Of a stretch of DNA of 64,000 nt, positions 17,524-26,598 are shown piece after piece. This stretch comes from Labilibaculum manganireducens (GTDB lineage Bacteria > Bacteroidota > Bacteroidia > Bacteroidales > Marinifilaceae), in contig NZ_MVDE01000010.1 in assembly GCF_002843385.1 (NCBI RefSeq), positions 86,360-150,359 of the forward strand, read 5' to 3'. The stretch's first letter is position 1, and the number at the start of each line of letters is the position of its first letter. A program made the translations under genes and the position numbers. The notes beneath the pieces are model-generated. The model saw only the letters and a list, made by a program, of their open reading frames with translations, was not told where the DNA came from and ran no database searches.

Positions 17524-17961
17524 CTATGCTTGTTTGAATATTCGCACTTGTCTGAACCCCAAAACCAGCAATGCCACCAATTTTACAACTTCCATAAGCA
17601 CGTATATGTGGTGAATTGAATTTTTCTCAGGCACCATTCCCATAATAATTAACTGTGCATGCTGATTTAATTCAGGGAGCAAATATCCCGACTGAGCAAC
17701 TACAAAAGTGAAAATCGTTAAGCCGGTAAGCACAACAACTTTATCGGTATAATTGATAAACACATAAACCAAAAGCATTGCTGAAAAGAGGCGCTCAATC
17801 ATATTTAAAGCGCCAAACACATGAACTCCCACATCCAATCCTGTTGGCAGGTCAAGCGACACAGCCCGAAACTTAACCCAGGCTTCCATAAAGCTAATCG
17901 CCAATAAAAATCCTACCCAAACGAAGGAAAGCACAAATCCGTATTTTGCTATTTTAGTCAT
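17524..17961 (-). CDS. Four-helix membrane protein of unknown function
   Basis: 145 residues. Four hydrophobic segments are visible: about 8-25, 52-70, 76-93 and 122-138. Charged or polar residues near the membrane are E27, H48, N53, E56, H101 and HH (116-117), in LNQHAQ and SIHHIY. The histidines could bind a metal or haem, but nothing proves it. It is on the same strand as the lysine operon and about 600 bases upstream of ctfA, with its own spacing, so a link to lysine catabolism is only possible. No family recognised. Confidence 0.7.
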   Translation of the reverse strand: MTKIAKYGFVLSFVWVGFLLAISFMEAWVKFRAVSLDLPTGLDVGVHVFGALNMIERLFSAMLLVYVFINYTDKVVVLTGLTIFTFVVAQSGYLLPELNQHAQLIIMGMVPEKNSIHHIYVLMEVVKLVALLVLGFRQVRIFKQA

Positions 17962-18210
17962 ATCTCTTTTTCTTATTTTGAAAGATTAAAAATAAGAAAA
18001 AGGATTCTAATTCTTCACTTTTTAGCAGAACTATTACAAACACCAGGAATCAATCGATATAGAAATAATACCAAAACATGCCTTATAAAATGTTTCTTTT
18101 CAGCTATATCTTAGTTAAAAAAGATGCATCGTAACATGGCTTTGCTTCGATACAACTAAAAATTAATTCATTTTAATTAGAGTCTATTTTGAAATTAAAT
18201 TGGTATAAGC

Positions 18211-18259
18211 AAAAAAGTCCTTTTACATCAGCCACTGAATTTTCTGATAGTAAAAGGAC
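18211..18259 (-). terminator. Terminator after the zinc metallopeptidase gene
   Basis: A 15-bp stem with one bulge forms from GTCCTTTTACATCAG (18217-18231) and CTGAT-A-GTAAAAGGAC (18244-18259). On the minus strand it is followed by six T (18216-18211). Confidence 0.75.
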
Positions 18260-18292
18260 AATACTTTTTAATTTTTTCACTCATTTAAGAGT

Positions 18293-19003
18293 CTAATTCC
18301 TTCTTCCCATATAAATCATTACATAGTAAAGTAATGTTGCCAAGGAAGACAGAGCTGCAATAAAATAAGTATATGCCGCCCATTTCAATGCATCAAAAGC
18401 ACTTTTCTGTGTTTCATAAGTTGTAATACCTGATGTTTTCAACCAAACCAAGGCTCTTCGACTAGCATCCACCTCTACAGGCAAGGTGATAATACTAAAA
18501 AGAGTAGTGCCGGCAAACAGTACTATCCCTGTCAAAAGTAGTTGAGGGAAAGCATTCACCATAACAATTCCAGCCAGAAGCAACCACTGTATCCAATTGG
18601 AACTAAAACTAACAATGGGCACTAAAGCCGATCGCATTTGCAGCCATGCATATGCTTCGGCATGTTGAATTGCATGTCCGGTTTCATGCGCAGCTACTGC
18701 TGCTGCCGCTATACTTCTACCATGGTAAACATCCTTACTCAGATTAATGGTTTTATTTTCCGGATTGTAATGATCCGATAACTGACCATCAACAGAACCA
18801 ATCCTTACCCCTCTCACACCATGATCCCTCAACATCTGCTCAACCACCTCGCGTCCTGTCATGCCATTCGCCGCAGGTATTTGAGAATACCTTTTAAATC
18901 TTGCTTTTAACTGACTGCTCACAAGCCAGCTCAACAAAGTAAAAGCAATAAATATGATCCAAATTCCTCCCATTACAATTCCTCCAATTAATTTAACTGA
19001 CAT
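18293..19003 (-). CDS. YugP-like membrane zinc metallopeptidase
   Basis: About 236 residues. The zinc site HETGH is followed by the family's long hydrophobic region, with IVSFSSNWIQWLLLAGIV and two further membrane spans. A first span lies at the N-terminus. Upstream of the zinc site, DHYNPENKTINLS and VYHGRSIAAAAVAAHE are the hallmark of neutral zinc metallopeptidases (YugP family). The start is uncertain. GTG 19048, ATG 19003 and ATG 18973 are in frame; the last has a good GGAGG eight bases before it and would start right at the first span. Function is unknown; a membrane quality-control protease is plausible. The downstream terminator shows a single-gene unit. Confidence 0.85.
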   Translation of the reverse strand: MSVKLIGGIVMGGIWIIFIAFTLLSWLVSSQLKARFKRYSQIPAANGMTGREVVEQMLRDHGVRGVRIGSVDGQLSDHYNPENKTINLSKDVYHGRSIAAAAVAAHETGHAIQHAEAYAWLQMRSALVPIVSFSSNWIQWLLLAGIVMVNAFPQLLLTGIVLFAGTTLFSIITLPVEVDASRRALVWLKTSGITTYETQKSAFDALKWAAYTYFIAALSSLATLLYYVMIYMGRRN

Positions 19004-19257
19004 TTCAGATAAAAAACTCAAATTCTCTGCCAAGATTGATTCAAACACATTTCATGTCGATTTGACAGTTATTGCAACACCTTAATTAAGAGCCATCCTC
19101 CCCAAACACAGCTAGATAGTGCACCTATTCACAAATGTAAATATTTGAATTTCAAGGGAGTTAAACATCAATAAAAACAAAAAGCAGGCACCATTTCCTA
19201 GACATTCCATATAATTTGCTTATTTTTGCCATTCCTTAAAACAAAAAGAACCAAGCA

Positions 19258-20421
19258 ATGTTCACTGACTCAGATTTTGATGCTATTCGACCATATAACG
19301 ATTCCGAAGTTGTAGAAACCATCGGACGTTTAATAAAAGAAGAAGCTTTTATTCGATTCTCGCAACAGTTATTTCCAGGATTTTCGAAAGAAATGATTGT
19401 GAAAGCATTGGGAGAAGTAAAAACAATAAAGGAATTTCAGAGCAACTTCATTGTACGACTGGCACAACACATTATTGACCACACCACCAAAGGAATAACC
19501 ATTGACGGACTGGAAAATCTTGATCCAAAAGAAAGTTATTTATTTATTTCGGATCATAGAGATATCATTTTGGATTCAGCCTTACTTAACGTGATGCTTT
19601 ACAACAATGGTTTTGAAACAACTGAAATCGCTATTGGCAGTAATCTCTTAATTCAACCGTGGATAGCCGATTTAGTTAAACTAAACAAAAGCTTCGTTGT
19701 ACAAAGAAACGTAACTGTTCGTCAGATGCTTACCAGCTCTAAGCAATTATCATCTTACATACAGTATGCATTAAACACTAAAAAATCATCTATTTGGATA
19801 GCACAACGAGAAGGACGCACCAAAGATGGTGATGACAGAACTCAACAGAGCTTGTTGAAAATGCTGCAAATGAGTGGAGATGTTACTTTCTCTGAGCACT
19901 TTAAAAGCTTACGAATTGTTCCTGTTGCTATTTCATACGAATACGAGCCATGCGATGCAATGAAAACCTTAGAAGTATACAAAAAAGAAACCGAAGAAGG
20001 TTTTAAGAAAACTCCTAAGGACGATTTACGAAGCATGATCAAAGGAATGGTTAATGAAAAAGGCCGCGTTAATTTTGTTATCGGAAAACCGATCTCCATA
20101 ATGCTTGACGTTATTGAAGAAATGGATGACAGCAGAGATAAATTCAAAGCTCTTGCTGATTTGATTGACTACAGAATACACAAGAACTACAAACTTTGGC
20201 CTGACAATTACATTGCCTACGATATCGTAAACAAAACGGATGAGTTCGCGGATAAATATACATCTGAAGAAAAAGATCTTTTCTTAAAGCACATGGAAAA
20301 GAAAATTAATCCGGATGAAGGAAATCTTGAAAGATTAAATCATATATTCCTGGAAATCTATGCGAATCCTGTCAAAAACAGATTGGAATTAAAAAAACCG
20401 GATTTTGTCCCTGACAAATAA
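19258..20421 (+). CDS. 1-acylglycerol-3-phosphate O-acyltransferase-like (PlsC family)
   Basis: 387 residues. The acyltransferase H-x4-D motif is seen as DHRDIILDS, in the context SYLFISDHRDIIL. Further on come IWIAQREGRTKDGDDRTQQS (the EGTRS-like substrate block) and the phosphate-binding PVAISYEYEPCD. It is longer than housekeeping PlsC, with a C-terminal extension of about 120 residues of unknown role. It probably acylates a lysophospholipid or related lipid at the inner membrane. It forms a single-gene unit with its own terminator. Confidence 0.8.
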   Translation: MFTDSDFDAIRPYNDSEVVETIGRLIKEEAFIRFSQQLFPGFSKEMIVKALGEVKTIKEFQSNFIVRLAQHIIDHTTKGITIDGLENLDPKESYLFISDHRDIILDSALLNVMLYNNGFETTEIAIGSNLLIQPWIADLVKLNKSFVVQRNVTVRQMLTSSKQLSSYIQYALNTKKSSIWIAQREGRTKDGDDRTQQSLLKMLQMSGDVTFSEHFKSLRIVPVAISYEYEPCDAMKTLEVYKKETEEGFKKTPKDDLRSMIKGMVNEKGRVNFVIGKPISIMLDVIEEMDDSRDKFKALADLIDYRIHKNYKLWPDNYIAYDIVNKTDEFADKYTSEEKDLFLKHMEKKINPDEGNLERLNHIFLEIYANPVKNRLELKKPDFVPDK

Positions 20422-20427
20422 AATACT

Positions 20428-20457
20428 ATGGCTTTCTTAGGAAGGCCATTTTTTTTT
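20428..20457 (+). terminator. Terminator after the acyltransferase gene
   Basis: ATGGCTTT (20428-20435) pairs with AAGGCCAT (20442-20449) around CTTAGG, followed by nine T. Confidence 0.8.
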
Positions 20458-20553
20458 GAACTGATTTTTTAATAATTTCATTCTATAAATAAAATTCATC
20501 TGGAATAAATACTCCGCAACTCACCTATTAAGATTCGCTAAAATTAAAAACAC

Positions 20554-20769
20554 ATGAAACTAATTAAACTCCTGCTAATCATGTCCACCTTTTTAATTAT
20601 GGTGGCTGCAATATTAAACCTCCTGAACTCTTCGGCAGAAACTCCTGACAGGAGCGGAATCTATATTGAACTGATTGTCATGTTCATTCTTACAATTTCG
20701 ATGGTATTATTGAACAATCAGGAAAAGAAGATTAAAGAGTTGGAAAAAAAACAGAATGAGGAGCTATAG
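20554..20769 (+). CDS. Small two-span membrane protein
   Basis: 71 residues: hydrophobic segments at about 4-24 and 39-54, then a highly charged lysine/glutamate tail (KKIKELEKKQNEEL) likely to be cytoplasmic. No family recognised. The gene is real by its good codon structure and by a terminator overlapping its stop codon. A role in membrane stress is conceivable but not shown. Confidence 0.6.
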   Translation: MKLIKLLLIMSTFLIMVAAILNLLNSSAETPDRSGIYIELIVMFILTISMVLLNNQEKKIKELEKKQNEEL

Positions 20770-20783
20770 CAGCTCCTTTTTTT
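20760..20783 (+). terminator. Terminator overlapping the end of the small membrane-protein gene
   Basis: GGAGCT (20760-20765) and AGCTCC (20771-20776) form a stem around ATAGC, followed by seven T. The stop codon lies in the loop. Confidence 0.75.
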
Positions 20784-20932
20784 ACGCCTTCAACCTGAGA
20801 ACAATAAATGAATAAGCTTACATTAATAAAACCGTAAAAAATGTTAAGACTTCTTAATGTATTCTTCAATCCTCAAAGAAAATTGTAGCTTAGTGGAACA
20901 AGTTCTGTTAAACACTATAAACTTGAATAATC

Positions 20933-21127
20933 ATGCTTGAACAAACAAAAATCGTCCTCGCTAATGTAAGTTTTGATTTTGCTCTTTTTCGTAAAGAGTT
21001 GACAAAAGCCTTTCAGTGGCTAACACCAACTGATTTTGAGAAACTTAAAAATTGGTGTCTGGAAAATTATTCGGGTCGCTATCATGAGATACTTTCTGAT
21101 GTTACCAACCCTCAGCTCTCATTATAA
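20933..21127 (+). CDS. Small conserved-looking protein of unknown function
   Basis: 64 residues, soluble, starting MLEQTKIVLANVSFDFALFR, with a helical centre (FQWLTPTDFEKLKNWC). No motif or family recognised. A strong terminator 25 bases after the stop supports it as an independently transcribed gene. Confidence 0.6.
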   Translation: MLEQTKIVLANVSFDFALFRKELTKAFQWLTPTDFEKLKNWCLENYSGRYHEILSDVTNPQLSL

Positions 21128-21151
21128 TAAGTAAGTTACTTTTTAAATCTC

Positions 21152-21182
21152 GAGGATCTTCAATTGAAGATCCTCTTTTTTT
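21152..21182 (+). terminator. Strong terminator after the 64-residue gene
   Basis: A perfect 10-bp stem, GAGGATCTTC (21152-21161) with GAAGATCCTC (21166-21175), loop AATT, then seven T. Confidence 0.85.
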
Positions 21183-21255
21183 ATACCATCTCAAATTTGA
21201 ATATTCATCCTTAAAAAAAAATGAAGTATCTTCGCAACGGAAAAAAAATCAGAAG

Positions 21256-21561
21256 ATGATAAAATTTGTACGTCATATTAAAGTAGGAGACCAGGAATTC
21301 GAAACCTGGTTCGGAATGGAAATCAAAAAGAAAGGGAACAGACCTAATATTGATATTTTCTATTATACCGATGATCCGAGTGAAGAATTAAGTATGCATC
21401 AATTAATCAAATCAAATTTTCAGAGCAAAAAAGACGCTTTGCAATTTGGGATTAAATTCATGCGGAGTATGTATCAGGATATGATACAACGCGAAAAAGA
21501 AGTCACTAAAAAAGAAAAGAAAGCAGAACAATCTGATTCTACTGAAAAGGTTTCAGAATAA
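21256..21561 (+). CDS. Small hypothetical protein with charged C-terminus
   Basis: 101 residues. The first 80 look like a compact alpha/beta domain (FVRHIKVGDQEFETWFGMEI, DIFYYTDDPSEE). The tail is a run of Lys/Glu (REKEVTKKEKKAEQ) and is probably disordered. No signal peptide and no family recognised. It ends before a bidirectional terminator shared with the convergent rprXY-like genes. Confidence 0.6.
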   Translation: MIKFVRHIKVGDQEFETWFGMEIKKKGNRPNIDIFYYTDDPSEELSMHQLIKSNFQSKKDALQFGIKFMRSMYQDMIQREKEVTKKEKKAEQSDSTEKVSE

Positions 21562-21574
21562 ATATCTCATAAAA

Positions 21575-21600
21575 AAACGCCGGTCAAATAACCGGCGTTT
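21575..21600. terminator. Bidirectional terminator between convergent genes
   Basis: A perfect stem AAACGCCGGT (21575-21584) / ACCGGCGTTT (21591-21600), loop CAAATA. A-rich on the left and T on the right, so it has a U-tract in both directions. It serves the 101-residue gene and the response-regulator gene. Confidence 0.85.
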
Positions 21601-21617
21601 TCTATATCAGGTAACTA

Positions 21618-22304
21618 TTACATGATTAGTTTATATCCTCGACCATGAACATTGATGATTTCAATGCCCGGCTCAGGCTTTAAATGCTTTCTTAGCTTAG
21701 TAATATACACATCCATACTTCTGGCATTAAAATAATTATCATCCGACCAGATCGTTCTAAGAGCTAAATTTCGTTCCAAAACTTTATTCACATTATTACA
21801 GAGAAGTTTTAACAATTCTGATTCTTTCGTTGTCAGCTTAATTGTTGATTCACCATCCTGAAGAAACTGTTTCTTTGAATCGAATAAAAAGCGCCCTAAT
21901 TTAAACTCCTCCTGGGTATTTTCACTTTTTACCCCTGAAGTTCTTCTTAGAACAGCTTCGATACGAACCAATAACTCTTCCATACTAAATGGCTTTGTCA
22001 TATAATCATCGGCTCCCAATTTAAAACCCTCCAGAACATCTTCTTTCATCGACTTTGCAGTTAGGAAAATGATTGGAATCTCACTATTGATCAAACGAAT
22101 ATCCTTGGCCAAAGTAAAACCATCCCTATGCGGCATCATGATATCAAAAATACACAGATCATATGGATTTTTTAAAAATTCATCGTATGCCTTATCGCCA
22201 TCTTCACGAAGTGTGGTGTTGTAGCCTTTTGCAACCAAATACTCTTTTAACAGAAGTCCTAGGTTAGCGTCATCTTCTGCTAATAAAATTTTAACTTGTT
22301 CCAT
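21618..22304 (-). CDS. rprY: OmpR-family response regulator (RprY-like)
   Basis: 228 residues. The receiver domain has acidic residues in LLAEDDAN and the phospho-acceptor Asp54 (CIFDIMMP), followed by FLTAKS and the lysine of YMTKPF. The C-terminal winged helix is of the OmpR/PhoB type (LTTKESELLKLLC, then RSMDVYITKLRKHL, RGYKL). It is six bases downstream of its kinase, so the two form one unit. The pair looks like RprX/RprY of Bacteroides by order and architecture. The signal sensed is unknown. Confidence 0.88.
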   Translation of the reverse strand: MEQVKILLAEDDANLGLLLKEYLVAKGYNTTLREDGDKAYDEFLKNPYDLCIFDIMMPHRDGFTLAKDIRLINSEIPIIFLTAKSMKEDVLEGFKLGADDYMTKPFSMEELLVRIEAVLRRTSGVKSENTQEEFKLGRFLFDSKKQFLQDGESTIKLTTKESELLKLLCNNVNKVLERNLALRTIWSDDNYFNARSMDVYITKLRKHLKPEPGIEIINVHGRGYKLIM

Positions 22305-22310
22305 ATGTAT

Positions 22311-23801
22311 CTATTTTTTTAAGGGAAGATATATTTCAAATTTGGATCCTTTATCAGGTATACTGTCAACACTAACCTGTCCATTATGGGCATCTACTAT
22401 CTTTTTAACGTAAGACAATCCCAAACCAAATCCTTTAACGTCATGAACATTTCCCGTATGTACTCTAAAAAAACGCTCAAAAATCATTTTTTGATCTTCT
22501 TTCGAAATTCCAATGCCGTTATCTGTAACCGTAATAACAATACCCTTATTTTTATTTCTTGTACTAATACTAAGTTCCGGAGCATCTTTACAGTATTTAA
22601 TGGCATTATCCAATAAATTCGCAATTACATTACTTAAATGAACCTCATCAGCCATTACCAGATCATGCTCTGCATCAATATTCTGATACATATTCCCCTT
22701 TCTGTCTTCAACTCTTATAGTAAAGTTAGGTAATAAATTTTGAATTATTTTATGAACACTTATTGTCTTCAATTTCAATTTCATTCTAACCTCATTAAAA
22801 ACCGCCATCTGCAAAACTTTCTCAACCTGATAGGTTAGTCTCCGACTTTCGTCATTAATAATCTTTGCAATATGATCTCTTGTTGATGCGGTTGTAGTAA
22901 CAGTATTATCCTTCAACATCTGAGAAGCTAACGAAATAGTTGCAATAGGAGTTTTAAACTCATGAGTCATATTATTAATGAAGTCATTCTTTATATTCGA
23001 TAATCTTTTCTGACGAAAAATAATGAAAATCGTGAATGCACTGGAAAGAATTAAAACCAGAGTCAATATGAAAGATGGAAGTAACAAAGAGTATGACTGT
23101 AACATATACCTCTGTTGCCCGGGAAAATAAATATATAAAAAGTTTAGATTGGAGAAAAAATCATTGGGAAACAACTGCTTGCTGTATTTTTCGAAAGAAG
23201 GATTTCGAAAATAATTCTTTGATCTTTTTTCGAATTTGTTGTTTGATTTTACTGCATACTCAAAATTCAGCTTAATTCCATTTTCACGAAGTTTTTCCTG
23301 AATAAGCTGAGGCAATTTTTCCATTTTAATTCTTTCGCTTAACGGAAGCCGTGAATTAGCCAATTGTCCGGCTATCAACGCATATGAATTGCCGGTATTT
23401 ATCGTTTTATTAAATTGCATCTGCATTTTAGAAAGTACAGATAAACCATCCGGATTTATGACCCCTTCCCCAATATCATATTTTGTATTCTCCGAATAAA
23501 AACTCAATCTGGCTTTCTCATGAGTAAAATCCATCGGTATATTTATATTAAACCCTGAACTTTTAGAACTGATAATTGTACCATTAGTAAAATTGGAAAC
23601 ATCACCTTCCAAAATAATCTGCTCTTTTTCTGCTCTTTCTAATTCTGAGACAACCTGATCCAGAGCCTTACTAACTGTAAGCGCCAGTTGTTCTTCTTTA
23701 ATTTTAGAGGCTGACTGAAAAAAGTTAATCTGAACCAATATCAATCCAGATAAGGAAATACAGAGTACAATTGTTACAAGCCAAATATATTTTTGATTCA
23801 T
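22311..23801 (-). CDS. rprX: Membrane sensor histidine kinase (RprX-like)
   Basis: 496 residues. Two membrane spans (about 5-27 and 239-263) enclose a periplasmic sensor region of ~210 residues. The H-box is NNMTHEFKTPIA with His280. The N, G1 and G2 boxes follow as NLLDNAIKYC, TDNGIGIS and GFGLGLSYVKKI. The kinase phosphorylates the regulator encoded directly downstream. A TATATTTG box (23814-23807) lies only a few bases before the ATG but without a clear -33 partner, so the promoter is uncertain. Confidence 0.88.
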   Translation of the reverse strand: MNQKYIWLVTIVLCISLSGLILVQINFFQSASKIKEEQLALTVSKALDQVVSELERAEKEQIILEGDVSNFTNGTIISSKSSGFNINIPMDFTHEKARLSFYSENTKYDIGEGVINPDGLSVLSKMQMQFNKTINTGNSYALIAGQLANSRLPLSERIKMEKLPQLIQEKLRENGIKLNFEYAVKSNNKFEKRSKNYFRNPSFEKYSKQLFPNDFFSNLNFLYIYFPGQQRYMLQSYSLLLPSFILTLVLILSSAFTIFIIFRQKRLSNIKNDFINNMTHEFKTPIATISLASQMLKDNTVTTTASTRDHIAKIINDESRRLTYQVEKVLQMAVFNEVRMKLKLKTISVHKIIQNLLPNFTIRVEDRKGNMYQNIDAEHDLVMADEVHLSNVIANLLDNAIKYCKDAPELSISTRNKNKGIVITVTDNGIGISKEDQKMIFERFFRVHTGNVHDVKGFGLGLSYVKKIVDAHNGQVSVDSIPDKGSKFEIYLPLKK

Positions 23802-23981
23802 AGATACAAATATAAAAAAAAGCAGCTGCAGCTATTCCAGCTTAACAATCTTTAACACAAGTTTAAATGGATACAATTACCAAAATTTCAGTTACCAAAA
23901 CTCATCACCACTTTATAGATTTGGATTTAATCTATTTTAGACAAAAACGGCTGTTTTTTGATAAATTTTCACAAAAACGAC

Positions 23982-24011
23982 TTTGAAGTTAATAATTTGA
24001 CACTATATTTG
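23982..24011 (+). promoter_or_regulatory. Canonical Bacteroidota promoter driving a short transcript
   Basis: TTTG at 23982-23985, an 18-base spacer, and TATATTTG at 24004-24011: a full match to the TTTG / TAnnTTTG consensus. No protein gene follows on this strand; a terminator comes about 70 bases later. Confidence 0.65.
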
Positions 24012-24015
24012 CCAA

Positions 24016-24108
24016 CGGAGAGCGAATCTATAAGAAACAATCTCCTTGATTAAAAATTTTGGTTAATAGTTAGATGAAAGGGCGGTTGTGGTTACCGTCC
24101 TTTTTTTT
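24016..24108 (+). ncRNA. Candidate small RNA, about 90 nt
   Basis: Between the divergent rprX gene and rnc, on the opposite strand to both, a consensus promoter (23982-24011) is followed by a short stretch. It begins GGAGA...TCTCC (a 5' hairpin, about 24016-24045) and ends in a terminator: GGGCGGT (24080-24086) / ACCGTCC (24094-24100) plus eight T. No convincing reading frame lies inside. The arrangement promoter-hairpin-linker-terminator is that of a free-standing sRNA. No known family recognised. The ends are predicted from the signals, so they may shift by several bases. Confidence 0.55.
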
Positions 24109-24202
24109 ATGCCGTTCATGCACCAAACAAGACGTTAAAATCCCCTAAAACCAACCGCAAATTTCTTTTTGAAAATCAATAACAGGATGTAACCGAAGAG
24201 AT

Positions 24203-24943
24203 TTAGAAAGCCAATTCCATTTGACTTATTCGTGTAAGAGCTTCCTGAGCCGCTTTTTGTTGTGCTTCCTTTTTAGATGTGCCTTTTCCGGTTCCCATTT
24301 TCACTTCTTCCACCTCAACTTCAGAAGTAAACAAAGGCAAATTCAATGCATCATCAATACCACCTTCGTGTGTATCAAAATAAACATCTTTCTTATTTTT
24401 TTGAGCCCACTCAATCAATTTACTTTTAAAATTGGTTTCAACAGTAACCACTTCTTCCAAATTAATGTGTGTTCTAAAAATCTTATCTTCGATAAATTTT
24501 CTTGTTTTGTCGTACCCTTGATCGAGATAAATAGCTCCAATAAAAGCTTCAAATGCATCTCCGTAAATATGCTTGTTATTATTCAAGTTCACATTGGAGA
24601 CAACCTGCTTGTCGAGTTCAATTTTAACTGCCAGCTTATTTAAGGATTGCCTGCTGACAATTTTAGATCTGATTTGGGTAAGAAAACCTTCGTCCTTATT
24701 GGGAAAGTACTTGTATAGAATATCGGCGATTATAGCACCAAGAATAGCATCCCCAAGATATTCGAGACGTTCATTGTTTAAACCGTAACCTTTTTTTTGG
24801 ATGGTTGCAGATTTGTGTATGAAAGCGAGCTCATACAAATCCGGATTATTAGGTTTAACTCCCAGTGAATCAAAAAACAATCCATAAAACTCCCTTTCAG
24901 GATAGAAAAAAAGTTTTATGGATTGAAATATAGACTTTACCAC
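24203..24943 (-). CDS. rnc: Ribonuclease III
   Basis: 246 residues. The RNase III signature is NERLEYLGDAILG (residues 58-69), with the second metal-site region GDAFEAFIGAIYLDQG. The C-terminal double-stranded RNA-binding domain is visible as FKSKLIEWAQKNKK through GTGKGTSKKEAQQKAAQEAL. It cuts double-stranded RNA, including rRNA precursors. The order acpP-fabF-rnc is widespread in bacteria. The start is three bases after the fabF stop, so it is probably translated from the same message. Confidence 0.96.
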   Translation of the reverse strand: MVKSIFQSIKLFFYPEREFYGLFFDSLGVKPNNPDLYELAFIHKSATIQKKGYGLNNERLEYLGDAILGAIIADILYKYFPNKDEGFLTQIRSKIVSRQSLNKLAVKIELDKQVVSNVNLNNNKHIYGDAFEAFIGAIYLDQGYDKTRKFIEDKIFRTHINLEEVVTVETNFKSKLIEWAQKNKKDVYFDTHEGGIDDALNLPLFTSEVEVEEVKMGTGKGTSKKEAQQKAAQEALTRISQMELAF

Positions 24944-24946
24944 AAA

Positions 24947-26200
24947 TTATTCAATGAATGATTTGAAAATAACTGAAGCATTATGACCACCAAACCCAAA
25001 TGTATTACTCAAAGCTGTGCGAATTTCGCGTTTCTGAGCCTTATGAAGTGTAAGGTTTAGTTTTTCATCAATGTTAGGATCCGCCTCGCTAAAGTTAATT
25101 GTAGGAGGAACAGTTTGATTATTTATTGCCAAAATACAGGCAATAGCTTCAACAGCTCCTGCTGCTCCCAGCAAGTGACCAGTCATTGATTTTGTAGCAC
25201 TAATGTTCAATTTATAGGCATGATCGCCAAACACAGTCTGAACCGCTTTTGTTTCAGGAATATCACCTACAGGTGTTGAAGTTCCATGAACATTGATATA
25301 ATCAATTTCTTCTGGTTTCAGACAAGCGTCTTCTAACGCCATTTTCATAGCGTTAATCGCACCTCTTCCTTCCGGATGAGTTGCTGTTAGGTGATAAGCA
25401 TCACCAGACATTCCACCACCAACAATTTCAGCATAAATTTTTGCTCCTCGTTTTTTGGCGTGCTCATATTCTTCAAATATCAAGCAACCACTTCCTTCAC
25501 CCATAACAAAACCGTCACGGGTATTACAGAACGGACGAGATGCAGTTTTATACTCTTCGTTGTTTGTAGATAATGCCTGCATAGAATTAAATCCACCCAA
25601 CCCTGCTTCATTGATAGATGCTTCAGAACCTCCTGTAATAAAGATATTAGCTTTACCCAAACGGATGTAATTCATTGCATCAATCATTGCATGTGAAGCC
25701 GAAGCGCATGCAGAAACAGTACCATAATTAGGTCCTTGGAATCCATATTTCATTGAAATATGACCGGCGGCAATATCAGAAATCATCTTAGGAATGAAAA
25801 AAGGAGAGAAACGAGGAGTTCCATCCCCGTTTGCATATCCTGTAACTTCATCTAAGAAAGTTTTAATTCCGCCAATACCAGAACCCCAGATTACTCCAGC
25901 CTTTGTTAAATCTTCCGATTCAAGGTCAAGATTTGAATCTTCAATAGCTTGTTTGGCCGCAACCAAAGCATACTGAGCATACAAATCTAATTTTCTAACT
26001 TCCTTGCGGTCGAAATGATCATTAGGCTCGAAATTTTTAACTTCGCAAGCAAACTGAGTTTTGAACTTTGAAGCATCAAAATGAGTAATCAATCCTGATC
26101 CACCCACTCCGTTCTCCAAACTATCCCAATATTCGGCAACAGAATTACCAATTGGGTTAATTGTTCCGAGCCCAGTTACTACTACTCTTCTAAATTCCAT
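24947..26200 (-). CDS. fabF: 3-oxoacyl-[acyl-carrier-protein] synthase II
   Basis: 417 residues. It carries out chain-elongating Claisen condensation in fatty-acid synthesis. The catalytic triad is visible: Cys165 in TVSACASASHAM, His in NVHGTSTPVGD and His in SMTGHLLGAAG. The family glycine-rich ending NTFGFGGHNASV is complete. The gap to acpP, its substrate carrier, is 21 bases, and to rnc three. Confidence 0.96.
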   Translation of the reverse strand: MEFRRVVVTGLGTINPIGNSVAEYWDSLENGVGGSGLITHFDASKFKTQFACEVKNFEPNDHFDRKEVRKLDLYAQYALVAAKQAIEDSNLDLESEDLTKAGVIWGSGIGGIKTFLDEVTGYANGDGTPRFSPFFIPKMISDIAAGHISMKYGFQGPNYGTVSACASASHAMIDAMNYIRLGKANIFITGGSEASINEAGLGGFNSMQALSTNNEEYKTASRPFCNTRDGFVMGEGSGCLIFEEYEHAKKRGAKIYAEIVGGGMSGDAYHLTATHPEGRGAINAMKMALEDACLKPEEIDYINVHGTSTPVGDIPETKAVQTVFGDHAYKLNISATKSMTGHLLGAAGAVEAIACILAINNQTVPPTINFSEADPNIDEKLNLTLHKAQKREIRTALSNTFGFGGHNASVIFKSFIE

Positions 26201-26221
26201 AAAAAAGGTTCTGGTTAATAA

Positions 26222-26458
26222 TTACTTAGCGTTTTCTCCGATGTAAGAAATAGCGTCACCTACAGTACCAATGTTTTCTGCTTGATCGTCTGGAATAGCG
26301 ATATTAAATTCTTTTTCGAATTCCATGATAAGCTCAACTGTATCCAATGAATCAGCTCCAAGATCGTTAGTGAAACTAGCCTCAAGTGTTACCTCAGTTT
26401 CGTCCACACCCAACTTATCAACTATGATAGCTTTTACTCTAGATGCAATATCAGACAT
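26222..26458 (-). CDS. acpP: Acyl carrier protein
   Basis: 78 residues, acidic. The phosphopantetheine attachment serine is Ser37 in [12 protein letters not shown]. It carries growing acyl chains to FabF, encoded next. First gene of the acpP-fabF-rnc unit, with a good promoter about 105 bases upstream. Confidence 0.97.
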   Translation of the reverse strand: MSDIASRVKAIIVDKLGVDETEVTLEASFTNDLGADSLDTVELIMEFEKEFNIAIPDDQAENIGTVGDAISYIGENAK

Positions 26459-26564
26459 AACTTTAAAATTTTAAGTGATTAAATATTTAAACTAATTAAT
26501 TTTCAACTGTGCAAAGAAATAAATTTACTCTAAATAATTCAAATTTATTTCACAAAGTTGCGGT

Positions 26565-26595
26565 CAAAGGTAATTCTTTTTCCTTTTCTGCGAAA
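26565..26595 (-). promoter_or_regulatory. Putative acpP promoter
   Basis: Minus strand: -33 TTTC (26595-26592), 19-base spacer, -7 TACCTTTG (26572-26565), matching TAnnTTTG. It lies back to back with the purN promoter; the two -33 boxes sit in GAAATTATTTC (26592-26602). Confidence 0.55.
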
Positions 26596-26598
26596 TTA

